Positions 1 through 11,800 of a DNA stretch of 64,000 nt are shown here, in pieces (position 1 is the stretch's first letter; each line of letters starts with the position of its first letter). Both the position numbers and the translations under genes were made by a program. The notes below the pieces were generated by a model that was not told where the DNA came from, ran no database searches, and saw only the letters and a list, made by a program, of their open reading frames with translations. Origin of the DNA: Nereocystis luetkeana (Eukaryota > Sar > Phaeophyceae > Laminariales > Laminariaceae); the NCBI GenBank assembly GCA_031213475.1, contig JARUPZ010000001.1:21525142-21589141 (forward strand). Reading direction: 5' to 3'.

Positions 1-290
1 TGTATAGCGGATGCAGCGCGGGAGTCTCGGCGTGTGCTGCTGTACTCCCTTTCCGATGGCAGAGGCCTTATAGATCCCACGGAAACAGGCGATAGTACGT
101 ACTACAGTATATGCTCTTTGAGCTCATTGTGTGTGTCGGTGCTTTGATGGGCCGGGTTCAAATCTGTCGGGCTGGGGGCGAGGGGGGGATCACCCTACAT
201 GATACGTAGCGAGAGGTGTAAGCACTGCTGTGCCTATTAATAGTATTCACGTTTCCGGAACAAAACCCTTGAAAACAGAAAAACCCTTAT

Positions 291-381
291 CCCTTTTAGA
301 ACTGCAGTCTCGCTTTGGGGACATTCCACTCAAATTTTGAGTAGTTTGCCCCCAAATCGGGACTGCGGTTTTAAAAGAGCT
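291..381. mobile_element. MITE family B copy (piggyBac-like ends)
   Basis: An inverted-repeat element. The left arm has CCCTTTTAGAACTGCAGTC, the centre has the pair CTCAAATTTTGAG, and the right arm has GGGACTGCGG followed by TTTTAAAAG. The best-preserved copies (18920-19020 and 37948-38043) are bounded by TTAA and begin CCCTTTTAGG. A TTAA target with CCC ends is what piggyBac elements show; assignment to that superfamily is inference. There is no coding capacity, so this would be a non-autonomous copy. Other copies or half copies are at about 498-556, 774-868, 3655-3690, 32611-32733, 43017-43105, 48400-48490 and 52108-52165. Confidence 0.6.
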
Positions 382-1802
382 CAAGACGGGTTGCTGTGTT
401 GCTAGTATCTGTGCACACGGATCCCAGTGACCCTCCTCATGAAACGGCAGTAGTCGTATCGAGTTCGCTATCATGGCACTATTGTTACGTACGTATTGGC
501 CCTTTTAGTACCGCAATCCCGTTTTAGGGACAAAATACTTGGAAATAGAGTGGTTTGGATCGTATGCGTGATGATGCATGATACGTCACGAGAGGCACGT
601 ATGATACCCACGCTTCCGGCGTTGTAGTTTGCCTTGGAATTAGAGTTGGATCACGCAGGAGGACTTGGAAATAGATCTGGATGGCGGCAGGTGAGGAACT
701 ACTGTAAGGCAGTACTGCTGTAGATTTTAGGACATATGTTGTGTCCGTGGTGTGAACTACTTCTTGACCCTGCCAGGAGTGCAGTCTCTATAGATCAGTT
801 CTGGGGAGAAAGTACTTGGAACTTGAGTGCTTTGTCCACCGAAACGGGCCTGTAGTCCCACAAAGGATATTTTTGTTGTCATCCGCCACCCCTGTACGGT
901 ACTGACACCGGGCTTTTCTTCTTCTTTTTTTCTTGGGGGCGGTGCCGCTACACGTGCCTCCTTTGAGCCACGTCATGCTCAAATCCATGCCAGGTGCTCT
1001 ACTACAGCTGTAGTTACGTATTGGAGCGGGTGCGTTCTACGCTAAATAACTTCAGTATTTCGATGTATGAGCCTTACTATGATAGTAGGAACATACCTGC
1101 TACGAGTATACTGGTAAAAAACTTAGATGCAAATGAGGAGAGAGACTGCGTCGCACTGTACCAGGTACCAGATACTACAGTAAATGGCAGCAGGCCGTGT
1201 TCTTCCGAAGCTAGTACTCGTAGAAAATACGAACGCTGCCGCTTTCAAAACACCCGGCAGCCAGGCCACCAAATACACGTTCAGACACACGTTCAGACTG
1301 CTGCAGACTGCACCACGAGGTGAGAGACTGCTGCAGACTGCACCACGGCGTGACCGCGGCCGACTAGAAACGGTCTGCAACGAAACAAGCAAGGATACGC
1401 CCACCTGCAGCAAGACGTGTTTTTCCTACGTAAGCGATCAAACCAAAACGAAAGGCTGTCCCAACTCCATCACAGCAGCGCGCAGTACCAACGCCACCAG
1501 CTATCGCAAGCCTGCCCGTTTCTGCACGTGCCTGGTTGGTGGATATCGGTTGTGTGCAGGTCTCGCAGTCAATGGTGTAAGCCGCCGACAATCAGACCAC
1601 ACATCAGGCAGACGAACGAACAAGTACAGGCTCTGGTTCTACTATAAATCATATCGTGGAAGCCTGTACCTGAACGCTGGTTTCATCCCGCAAGACAACG
1701 CCTTACGTTTCGCGGTGGGCCTTCTGCCTGTATATACGCTGTTTTCTTCTGTTGCGTGCAAGACTATAGACGGAAGACTTTTGCTCCCAAATGCTCAAGT
1801 GC

Positions 1803-2020
1803 TAACAACAACAATAACAACAGCAACAACAGCTTAGAGCAGCAACAGGATCGACAATATCAAGAGCAGCGAAAATATCAAACACCAACAGCATCGACAT
1901 CAACATCAACATCTGCGAACAATCGCAGCAACACCAACAGCAACAACAACAGCATCAACATCGACAATCACAAAGACGACAGCAACAACATCAACAACAA
2001 CAGCAACAGTGCTTGCAGCA
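1803..2020. repeat. CAA/CAG-rich simple repeat
   Basis: Imperfect CAACAG, CAACAA and CATCAACA units run for about 200 bases. A plus frame through it would be Asn/Ser/Thr-rich, but nothing around it supports translation. Confidence 0.6.
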
Positions 2021-2143
2021 TGAACATCTTCCATAAAACTCATGTCTGTCGTACAGCAACATGTCCAGCATCAGTACATCAGCTGCAGTTCATCAGCAGC
2101 GTTCTATCATGATACATGTGCGATCAGCGTATACCCTCACCCA

Positions 2144-2179
2144 CCCTAACCCTAACCCTAACCCTAACCCTAACCCTAA
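2144..2179. repeat. Interstitial telomere-like tract (CCCTAA)6
   Basis: Six perfect CCCTAA units, the complement of TTAGGG. Short related tracts occur at about 2654-2668, 14943-14956 and 20062-20090. They are internal to the window, not at an end. They could be scars of break repair by telomerase or simply part of repeats. The unit type is the one expected for brown algal telomeres. Confidence 0.85.
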
Positions 2180-2368
2180 GAAACGTTGACCCCACCACAC
2201 GCGCTCCACACCGCACGGATGTCGCCCACGCCTCGACGGCAGTCACCGGACGGCCTTCCCCCTGTCAACCTCCTCAGCGTTGGTGCCTAAGATGCGCATA
2301 CGTGAGTACATGCTTACTCGAAAAACAGACAAAACGTTCGCGAATATACGTACACATCTACTATTTAC

Positions 2369-2472
2369 GGGAGACCATATTGAAAAGGACCTACGGTAAA
2401 CACAAAAACCTGTATGTTTCGCTACTTTTACTAACTATATTTGTTGCTATTTACTCTGGTCCCCCGCAATAA
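2369..2472. mobile_element. MITE family A copy (degenerate)
   Basis: Degenerate copy of the TTACGGGGGACCATAGT family described at 32791-32895. The right end (TCTGGTCCCCCGCAATA) is well kept; the left end has decayed to GGAGACCATATTGAAAAGG. It lies just upstream of the first exon-like sequence of the ATAD5-like gene. Confidence 0.6.
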
Positions 2473-2533
2473 GTATAATAAGTTTGCTACTGTACCCGGC
2501 CCCCACCGGCACCGCCGCACCCGCCGCCGGCAG

Positions 2534-2880
2534 CACCAACGCGCAGGGGCGATGACAGCGTCCCCGACTTTCTGCACCCGCGGGGCACGTTCCAACTCTC
2601 CTCCAAACCCTCCTCGAGTAACATATTCCCCGCGCCAAGCCTCCGCCCTAGCCCGAACCCTAACCCTACCCCCGCTTCGCGCTTGGCGGTAAGCAGGCCA
2701 ATGCCCCCCGCGGGTCCGCCACGCTGGGGCTGTCCGGGGGCAAGCTGTGCTTTGTGAGGCACACGCCGTCAGCACCGACACCAGCCCCGGCAGCTACGCC
2801 AACGCCTGGTCCAGCAGCAAGACCCACGCCAAACCCACCAGCAGCAGCAGCACCAACACCGACGCGCACAGCATCGCAAG
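2534..2880 (+). CDS. ATAD5: ATAD5-like gene, probable 5' exon (structure uncertain)
   Basis: The 3' end is well supported: AAG followed by GTGAGT at 2881 is a strong donor, and its phase (one base over) fits the next exon. In the last part the frame reads GGKLCFVRHTPSAPTP and then a Pro/Ala/Thr-rich stretch. Upstream, a different frame reads DDSVPDFLHPRGTFQLSSK, also protein-like, so either two exons or a frameshift between about 2660 and 2700 is needed. An acceptor at 2533 (GGCAG) would match in phase a weak donor after an ATG-initiated segment at 2219-2282. This part is inference. Confidence 0.45.
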
Positions 2881-5851
2881 GTGAGTATGTCGATGATGTG
2901 AATACGCGTATGTTCCCCTTCGGGTTTTTGAAGATAGCGGCCAACGCAATGGTTGGTAGGTTGGGTGGTGGCATCGACCGACCGCAGTCTGCAGTATGCC
3001 GATGTTGTAAATACGCGTATGTTCCCCTTCGGGTTTCGAAGATAGCGGCCAACACAATGGTTGGTAAGTTGGTTGGTGTTAGCAACCGTCTGCAGTCTGC
3101 AGCATGCGGCGTATGTTGTGAATAGTGAATACGCGTATGTTCCCCTTCGTGTTTTGAAGATAGCGACCAACACAATACAATGGTTGATAAGTTGAGTGGT
3201 GTTGTCGACCGCCTGCGAGAGGCGAGTGTGTACGGTACGCCAGGTGTTTGGCCCCTTGCGTTTGTACCTCGCTCAACGATTTGCGTCACCCCCATCCCTG
3301 TCACCCCTAGCCCTAAGTCGGTTGGTTACTGAAATCGCCAAGGCCCCTCGCCGTGACTTCAATCTGTTAAATTAACAAAAAAAACGATTTAATAACGAGT
3401 TTTGAAGCACCCGACTGGACGCCACCACGGTTTATATATCCCAGCCGAAAAAAGATGATGTTTCAGGTTTTAGTGTTATTCTCCCGGCAGAGTAGATACT
3501 AAAAGAAGTGATCATGTGGGTGTCACGTACACCCACAGAAGCAACCATCGAGTAAACCATAACAAGCCGGTATCCCGAAGAGTCATGAAGCCGTCAAAAT
3601 GCTGAATCAGCACATTCGAACAACCATGTGAAGGTATTTCATCTTGACCCTTTGTTTTAGGACTGCAGTCCCGTCTTTTGGGGGCATGTTGCTTTAAACT
3701 ACCTACAGCAGTAGAGGTAGAGTCAGACACCAGGTATATGTTTGAGGAACAGCAGTGCAGTCCTATTATTAACACGTGCTTTTTTCTCTTTTTTTTTTGC
3801 TCATCCAATTCATTATACTCGCCCATCTTCTTCTCTCTCTCCTTCCAACTCGTAACTCAGATCCGGGGTCAGATAGCAGGCTCTTCTCCCCCCTTCCCGC
3901 TACGGTAGAAGCAGTAGTAATATTGGTAGTAGTAGTAGCTGTAGTAGCAGTAGTAGCAGTAGGAGTAGTAGTAGTAGTAGTAGCAGAAGCAGTGGCAGTA
4001 GCCAAAGCAGTAGTAGCAGTAGTAGCAGTAGCAGTAGTATATTAGAAGAAGTAGCAGTAGCAGTAGCCGTTATAGCAGTGACCCCTGCTATAGCACCACC
4101 TGGAGCCCTGTATAATGACCTTTCTTGAACTCCGCCCTCCCCCCTCTCCCCTCTCCCCTCTCCCCTCTCCCGTCTCCCCTCTCCCCTCTCCCTTCTCCCC
4201 TCTCCCCTCTCCCCTCTCCCCCGTTCCCCTCCATTTCCACTCCCTCCCTCTTTCTCCCGCCTCCCGCGCGCCCCGCGACTGAAACACCTGCAGGTGGAAG
4301 CGTGGAAGCCCATCCCCGCCAGAAAAGCAGTGGAACACCCGGGGACAGAGGCCTGGCGGTCCCTCTCCAACCCAAAACGAACGGGCAGTGTACTAGCGAC
4401 GGAACCTCGGCGGGTGGCAAGCTGTTGGCGGCGGCCGCGGCCACCGTTGCCCCCCTCTTCAAGAAAAGGGGGCGACTTCAGCTTCCCCCTCCCCCTCTAG
4501 TGCACCCGCCTTCAAAGGCTGAGAAACCCGCCAGCAACATTACCGCCAGTAAAAAACCCGCCCCTGAAACCGCCAATACATCCGAACCCGCTGATAAAGA
4601 CGCTACTAAAACTGCTAGGAAAGCCGCGCCACCCGCCGGCGGTAAACCCGCGAGGGGCGGCGTGGCGGCGGCGGGGGCGGTGGCGGCGGGGGTGGCGGCG
4701 GTGGCGGCGGTGCCCAACAAGACGAAGAAGGTGAAGAAGACTGCCGTGAGTTCTCTAAGGGATTTCAGGGTTTGTATCCCCACAGAGGCGACGGTGGTGG
4801 TAGCGGTGGAATCGGAGGAGGGAGCGGGGTCCGCGGGGGTTACAGCAGGGTGGGCGGGGGAGAAAGGGGAGGGAGGGGCGGAGGAGGCGTCGGTGGAAGA
4901 TGGGGTGGGGGACGGGGGGGAAAACGTGGTGAAGGGGGGCGCTCGGGGGCTGGCTGCCGTAGCGAACGGAGGCTCGGGGAAGGAGATCAGCGATGCTAAT
5001 GCCTCAGGGTTTGCCGTTGGCGGCTCTGTAGTTGGTGTGGAGGCTGCAGTAGCGGCGGCGCCGGCGGTGGTGTCGGCTCCCTTCGCTTCTGCTTCGTCTT
5101 TGTTTACCGAGGGGGGGGGGGGGGGTCGAACGGGACGTAGGTACGGTTGGAGGTGGGAATGCGAAGGGAGAGGTGGTGGAGGAGGGGAGGGGGGTCTCTG
5201 ACATCGCCGCTGCCGGGGTGGGGGGGCAAGAAGCTGCGTCAGAGGAGGAGGTGGAGGAGGTGGAGGCGGAGAAGGGAGGAAGAGCTCAGGGGGGGAGGGA
5301 GGGAGCAAACACGAGGATCGGTGGTTCGAGCGCTACAGATGCTCGTGGTGGTGGTGGTCGTGCTTCTGCTGCTTCTACGACTGCTGCTGCTGCTGCTACT
5401 ACGACTACGACTACTCCTGCTGCTACTGCTGGTACGGTTACCGCTACTGCCAGTATTTCTCCTCCTGCCCCTACTGCTGCTGATGGCACTGCTAGTGTTT
5501 CGCCTGCTGCTGGTGCTGGTGATGGTGCTGGTGCTGATGCCGGTGTCGGTGCTTCTGCTGCTCCTACTGCTGCGACTGCTACTGGCCCAACTGCTACTGG
5601 CCCGACTACGACCGCTGCTGCGTCTACTGCTACTACTGCTACTGCCACTACTGCTACACCTACTGCAACCGGCGGCAGGGTTTCCAAGCGTGTGGCGGCT
5701 GCCGCGGCGGCCAACGCCAAGGCTGCCGCCGCTGCTGCCGCTGCTGCCGCTGCTGATGCCGCCACCGCAGCAGCAGTAGCTGCAGAAAAGGCAGACAAAA
5801 AGCGAGCTGCTCAAGGTCGCCGAAAAGAGGCCGCCGCCGCAGCCGCTGCCT

Positions 5852-5884
<33 letters not shown>

Positions 5885-8800
5885 CCCCCCCCGCTACCGA
5901 TTCTCGAACGAACAAGTCTTCCGCAGCGATATCAGCGGGAGGAGCAAAAGCGACGGCCGACAAGAAAAAGGCTGGCTCTGCTTGCGGGATCTGGGGAAAG
6001 GCGAAGCTTTCAGCGGAAGAGAGGGGTGGGCTCGAGGGAGGAGACGAAGGGCCGAACGCGAAGGCAGGGACCTCGAAAACTGGACGGTTGAAAGCAGCAT
6101 CGGCAAAGTTGGCGGCACAGCCGGCAAAATTGGCTTCCATATTTTTGCCGAGGGTGGGCGGTGCTGCTGCTGCCCCTGCCAAGGCTAAGACTAAGGCTGA
6201 TGCGGGGAAGAGCGCTGCTGGTGAGGCCGCAGCTGGTGAGACTGCTACTACCGAGGCTACTGCTAGGGCTACTGCTGAGGCTACTGCTGAGGCCTTTGCT
6301 CTGGCTACGGCTGCGGATACTGCTAAGGCTTCCTTGGAGGCTGCCCCTAGTGCGAAGCCTACTGCTAAGTCTACTACAAAGGCTGCGGCTAGGGCGACGG
6401 CTAAGGCGACGGCTAAGGCTACCGCTAAAGCTACCGCCCCGGCTACTGCTCCCGCTGTTGCTGAGACCGCTTCTACAGCTGCTCCTAAGTCTGCTGCTCC
6501 TGCTAAGGCTGCCGCTTCCTTCGATGGTTCCAGTACTGCGAGAGACGGCCCTGCCGCGAAGGGCATGGACGAGTCGGAAGGTGTTCTACGAGGCGCGTCT
6601 CGCTCCCCGGCTGCTGTACCGTCGGTCCCCTCCAAGCCCGCCCCTAGACTGGCCCCTCTTTTCTTGCCCAAGGCCGAGAGGTCTACCGTACCGTCCGGAG
6701 CTCCTAAAAAGAAAGAAAAGCATGAACCGAAGGAGAAAGATAAGGAGGCGGAGCAGAAGGGGGTGGGGGGGGGGGAAGGGGGCAGCGGCAAGCCTAGGAG
6801 GGGACGACCAAGAGGGTCAAAGAAAGAGCTCCTTTTGCTCGACACATCGGACGACGACCCACAGGGTGTGCAACATGTGGAAGACGTGGAGGTGGGGGAA
6901 GATGAGAAAGAAGACCGCGGGCGTGGAAAGGGACGGGGAAGAGGCGTTTCGGGGCCGGTGAGAGGCGGTAATGGGGGAGCGGGGTTGGGCGATGTTCCAT
7001 CCCCTGTTTTAGATTTTGCGGCCACTGCTACTGCTACTGCTGCTGCTGCTGCTGCTAGCGGTGGAACGGTCGAGGTAAGTTTTGATGATTCATCACCTTG
7101 GACAGATGATGTATAGATCATGCCCACCGTAGTTTATGATCTAGATCATTCAGGGAAGATATATCAGATGGGTGGGTGTATTCCTGATATGTCTGTATGA
7201 TCTGTATGAGCTGCTGTAGGTAATGTTGCTTTGGGGTGAGACACGTGTAGTCTGCACCAGCTACGACATGTTTCCTGGGTTGGGTCTGTACTCTAGAGAC
7301 CGTGCACAACGTTTGATGACGGCAGGTTGGGATCTACAGTAGATGATCTATCTGATGTATCTGTAGATGATGACCTATCTGTAGATGATATATCCGGTAT
7401 GTCCGAGGTGTTGATATGTTGTTTTGCCCGTTTCCAATCTTGCGTGAGTCAATCGAGTTTAGTTGTTTGTGCTTGCTGTTACTTCAGCGGCAGCTAATGG
7501 TGTTTGTGTTGCTGCTGCTGGTGGGTAGTGGTGGTCAAGCTCTTAGTACTCAACGTCAAATCACAGCCAGTGTTCCATATTCAGTGATCTTAACGCACTC
7601 CTCCCAGTACTAACTACCCCCGTATTTCGAATACAATCACTCCCAATGTACTCGCGAACCAACATTCGGTTTTCAAAACTCACGTTCCATACGAACATTG
7701 TACGGGAACCTCAGCACTCAATACTGGAGTGTTCTCTAGATTCCAAAGCCACCACCAACCCGTAAGGACCTTTTGGTTATTTATTTTAGTACTCAAACGT
7801 ATACCAGGTACGTACTATACTATGGATTAGTATTGAGTACAGTAGTGGTGGTCACTGTCTATAGTGCCGGCCGCCTTATTGGGCTCATTCTTATCGGAGA
7901 GCGGTATTCCCATATATTTTCCAAAGGTTGGAAATAATTGGAGATATGTATCAGTATACGGAGGCGTTCTGTCACTATTCGTGAAATTCTCTAGAAGCTA
8001 AAAACTCAAGTTCGTTAAATTTCACGTATTTGGAAAAAAAATCAGGAAAAATTGGAAGATTGAAAAATTGCGCGAAAATTATGGGAAAAAATCTCTCCGA
8101 TAAGAATGACCCTTTAGTCCGTACGGTATGGACTCGCTTGGCACAGATGGCATCAATGAAGAGTGTGGAAGGTAGTATGCGGAGTAGAGCCGGCTGCCGC
8201 TATACCGCTATAGTGTTGGTTTTGTTCGCTGGCGCGTACCATCACCGTGGTGACTAAACATGGAAGGGCCATCCATCACTGCTGTCGTCACTGCTACGGG
8301 GGACCATAGTAAATAGGACCAAATATTGTGAGTAAAAATAGGTAAATATATAGGTTTTTGTGTGTACGGTAGGTCCTACTTACTATGGTCCCACACAATA
8401 CCTTATTCTTGTATTCACAGTCGTCTATACTCCCAGAACTCCCCCCCCGGCCCGGTAACCACCCCCCCCACCCGCATGCTTCATACCGGAACAGGTAATG
8501 GATGTTGACATTGATGGAGACGAGAAAAATGTTCATCGACACGAAGAGCGAGTGGGGGAGGAGGAGGTGACCGCAATAGGCGTCGTGCAGGGAACAACGG
8601 CGGCAGCGGTGGGGGTTTCGAGTGGGGGAGGCGGGAAGGGGAGGGGGAAGGAGAAGGGGGTGGTGGATCTGGCGGGGGGTGGGCTTAGCGACGACCAGCT
8701 CCTGTCTGCCGTGGAGTGAGTCGGCGTGTCGTTTTGTTTTTTTTGGTATTTTGTCTGTCTTGTCTGGTCTTTGTTTTGGTTTTTGTCTTGTCTCGTCATG

Positions 8801-11800
8801 TCTCGTCTTGTCTTATCTTGACTTGACTTAACTTGTCTCGTCTTGTCTCGTCTTGTCTCGTCTTGTCTCGTCTTGTCTCGTCTTGTCTTGTCATGTCTCG
8901 CCTTGTCTTGTCTTGGCTTGACCTAACTTGTCTCGTCTTGTCTCGTCTTGTCTTGTCCGGTCTTTTCTTGTCTAATCTTGTCTCGTCTAGTCTTGTCTCG
9001 TCTTGTCTTGTCCGGTATTTTCTTGTCTAATCTTGTCTCGTCTTGTCTTATCTCGTCTTGTTTTGCCATGCCATGCCATGCGTTGTCTTACAAAGCTGTA
9101 CTCCACGCTGCGGCTATTTTTTTTCGCCCAGCTTTGTTTTTGCCCGAGCAGACCAAGCGCAAATAATCATCCCTCACACCTGTGTTGCCTTCCCCACCAC
9201 GCACCTTCTATTTTTCGCCCCTGGTGTACAACAGCTAAGCTACACCTGGCACCACCGCCTCTGTTTTTTTTTGTCGTGCGATATTACACAATTCTGCCAT
9301 AAGTCTAACCTCACGTCTAACCCGAAAGCGCACCACCCTGCGATGGGCTCTTTAGGGGCTCTCGCTGCAGCAGCAGCAGTGTTCGTGACCCTCCAAGCAC
9401 TGCGACAACAGTGTTCGTGACGTTTGAAAATGTGGTTCCAGGTCTTTGGAATTTGTTGTTTCTCATACCATGGACATGTTTTTTTCTTTCTTTCTTGCTG
9501 CTGCGGCCATGAGCAGCGCTTCGTACGTACATTGAGCTAAATTCCGCAACGTTTTTTTTTGTGTTCTGACTCTACAACACTATAACACAGCAGTATTTTT
9601 TTTCGCCACATTTCTTTGTTTCTGGAGGTACATGTCAAGAATTGTTGTGAAGATTACCCTGGGCAGGGTAATCGATCGGTCTTTTACCCGTATAGCTCAG
9701 TATGCGCATACCCTCACATTAGACCCGGGTTCGAATCTCGCTTGGATCGTTTCTCTTGTAGGAATGCTTGCGCGTGCGTCGCTAAAACAGTATCTCCCTG
9801 GTTCCCCAGGTATTGAAACGAAGCGGGAAGGACTACCCTGGTCTGAGTATTCGATCGGTCTTTTACCCCTGTAGCTCAGTAGGTAACACCTTCGCATTTG
9901 ATGTCGTAGGCAGGACACGGGTTCGAATCTCACTTGTTAATAGAACGTTTCTTTTCTGGAAACGCTTGCGCGTGCGTCGCTAAAACCGTATCTCCCCTGG
10001 TTCCACAGGTATTGAAACGAAGCGGGTAGGTCAGCGTACAGACGCATACGGTCCCGACGCCCCAAATATCCCGCCGTTCAGAGGAGGGGAGAGTGCTACA
10101 AAGGTTTTTTCCCTGGGCTGGGTGATTGATCGATCGGTATTTTACCCCTATAGCTCAGCAGCTCAATCGTGAGCGGTTTCGTGAACAAGATTGGCTAATC
10201 TGGCGGCGCCATTGCTGGAGCTTACGTAGCGGCTGTGGAAAGGATAAAACTGCTTGGCCGCGGTGCATCGTAGCACGACCAAGGCCAAATCAAGTACAGG
10301 CCATACTATCTCGTGACTTGATTGAGCTCCTCCGAGCGTGGTGTGTCGTCTGGAGGCTTCGGTGGGGAGCCCGTCGCGAGTGAGAGAGTGCAGAGCGCGG
10401 ATTGACCCCGAGGGATTGCGAAGGGCTGGTTTTTGACCAGGGGTCGGTTTCAGCAATATTTGACGTTACAGGCTGGAATCTCCTCTTTTTTTCGTGGGCA
10501 AAGCAAACGTAGGTGCTCAAAGAGGACTAGACGATAAAAATTCGACCGTTTTCCCACCCTGAAAAAAAACGCCGTCCTAGCAAAGTTGAACTCCGCCCTG
10601 CATGTGTTTAGTGTGTGCTGGACCTAACCGTACCAACTTGTACGCCCTTGCATGTTTTTGTTTGTTCGTTTGGTCCAGCATGTTCCTCACGGCCGAGCAG
10701 CGCAAGCGCAAGGAGTGCCTCAAGAAGGATCAGGCCAAGAAGCGCAACGACATCGATGCGGCCCATAAGCTCCGGCGCGACCGAGCCCAGAGGGACTCTT
10801 GGGCCCAGGAGCCCCCCCTCCTCGTCCCCCCCTCCCCACACACCGCCTCCTCCTCGTCGTCTACCGGCGTCATTTCGTTGGTCGGAGCGGAGGGAGGGGA
10901 CAGGGGTTTGAAGCGTCCGCGAGCCATGGCTTCCATATTTGCGAAACCTTCACGGCTCCTGCAGCAGCAGCAGCAGGCGGGCACGGGGAGGGACGGCGGG
11001 GGGGAGGGTGGGCTAGGGAGGAAGAGGTGGAAGGCCATGCCTGCCCCCTTTCCTGTCTCATGTCGGCACCTTGAGGCGTCGGGGGGAGGGGGGTCAGAGG
11101 ATGAAGGCGTTCGTGGGGATGCAGTTGGGGGAGGCGGTGGGGTTGGGGTTGGAGATGAGGGTGCGTGTGGGCACAGCGAGGGGGGGGTGGTTGGTTGTGT
11201 CCCCTGTGCGGAGGAAGATAAGGCGTTTCGGTCTACGTCTTCGTCCTCCTCGTCTTCGCCGCTAGCAAGCGGGTGTGTGGCTAAAATAGCCCCCGGCGGT
11301 CTGCCTCCGCTGCCGACCAAGAAAGCCTCCGTGGAGTCGCCGGATCTATCCCCGGTTAAACCGATGGCTGAAGCAGGAGAAGGAGGAGGAGGGGGAGGAG
11401 GAGGAGGAGGAGGAAGGGCAAAGGGAAGGCGGGGGAGGGGACGAGGGAGAGGGAGAGGAAGAGGCCGAGGGAGGGGGAGAGGAGGAAGAGGAGCAGTCAC
11501 AGGAGCAGGTACAGGAGCAGAAGAGGGACTAGGAGGAGGAGGAGGAGGAGAAGAGGGTCGAGAGGGAGGAGGGGGGGCTGTCCCCACGTTGGTAGAGGCA
11601 GAAGCATGGAAGGTAGCTGCGGCGACGGGGGGGGCAGCATCGAAGGGTGCACTGACCACCGGCAGGTCCTTGGGTATTGGCGGGGGTTCTGTCGACCCTA
11701 CGGCGCTGCTTTCTCGCGGCTTACTCCCGTCCCCAGCGGCCGTTCTGTTTTTAGGAGGCGGTGTCGCGAAGGGGGAGGCGGGGAGAGCCGTCGAGGACGA

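Larger units (their letters stand above)
1..2218. other. Repeat-rich region without a supportable gene
   Basis: No reading frame here resembles a known protein. The longest plus frame (1184-1837) has mixed composition, no recognisable domain and runs into a CAA/CAG repeat, so it is not called. The stretch holds copies of a MITE-like element (about 291-381, 498-556 and 774-868), a short direct duplication of a CTGCTGCAGACTGCACCACG unit (about 1299-1350), a CAACAG/CAACAT-rich simple repeat (1803-2020) and a telomere-like tract at its end. It may contain the promoter and 5' UTR of the ATAD5-like gene that follows; I see no element that decides this. Confidence 0.5.

Noticed and set aside
5811..7127. 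Long minus-strand frame of 438 codons rich in Ala/Val/Ser
   Set aside because: Antisense to the alanine-rich ATAD5 exon; the composition mirrors the (GCT)n and (GCC)n repeats and no domain is seen.
9690..9745. Functional tRNA gene
   Set aside because: A and B boxes are present, but the acceptor and D stems do not pair and the unit is part of a repeat.
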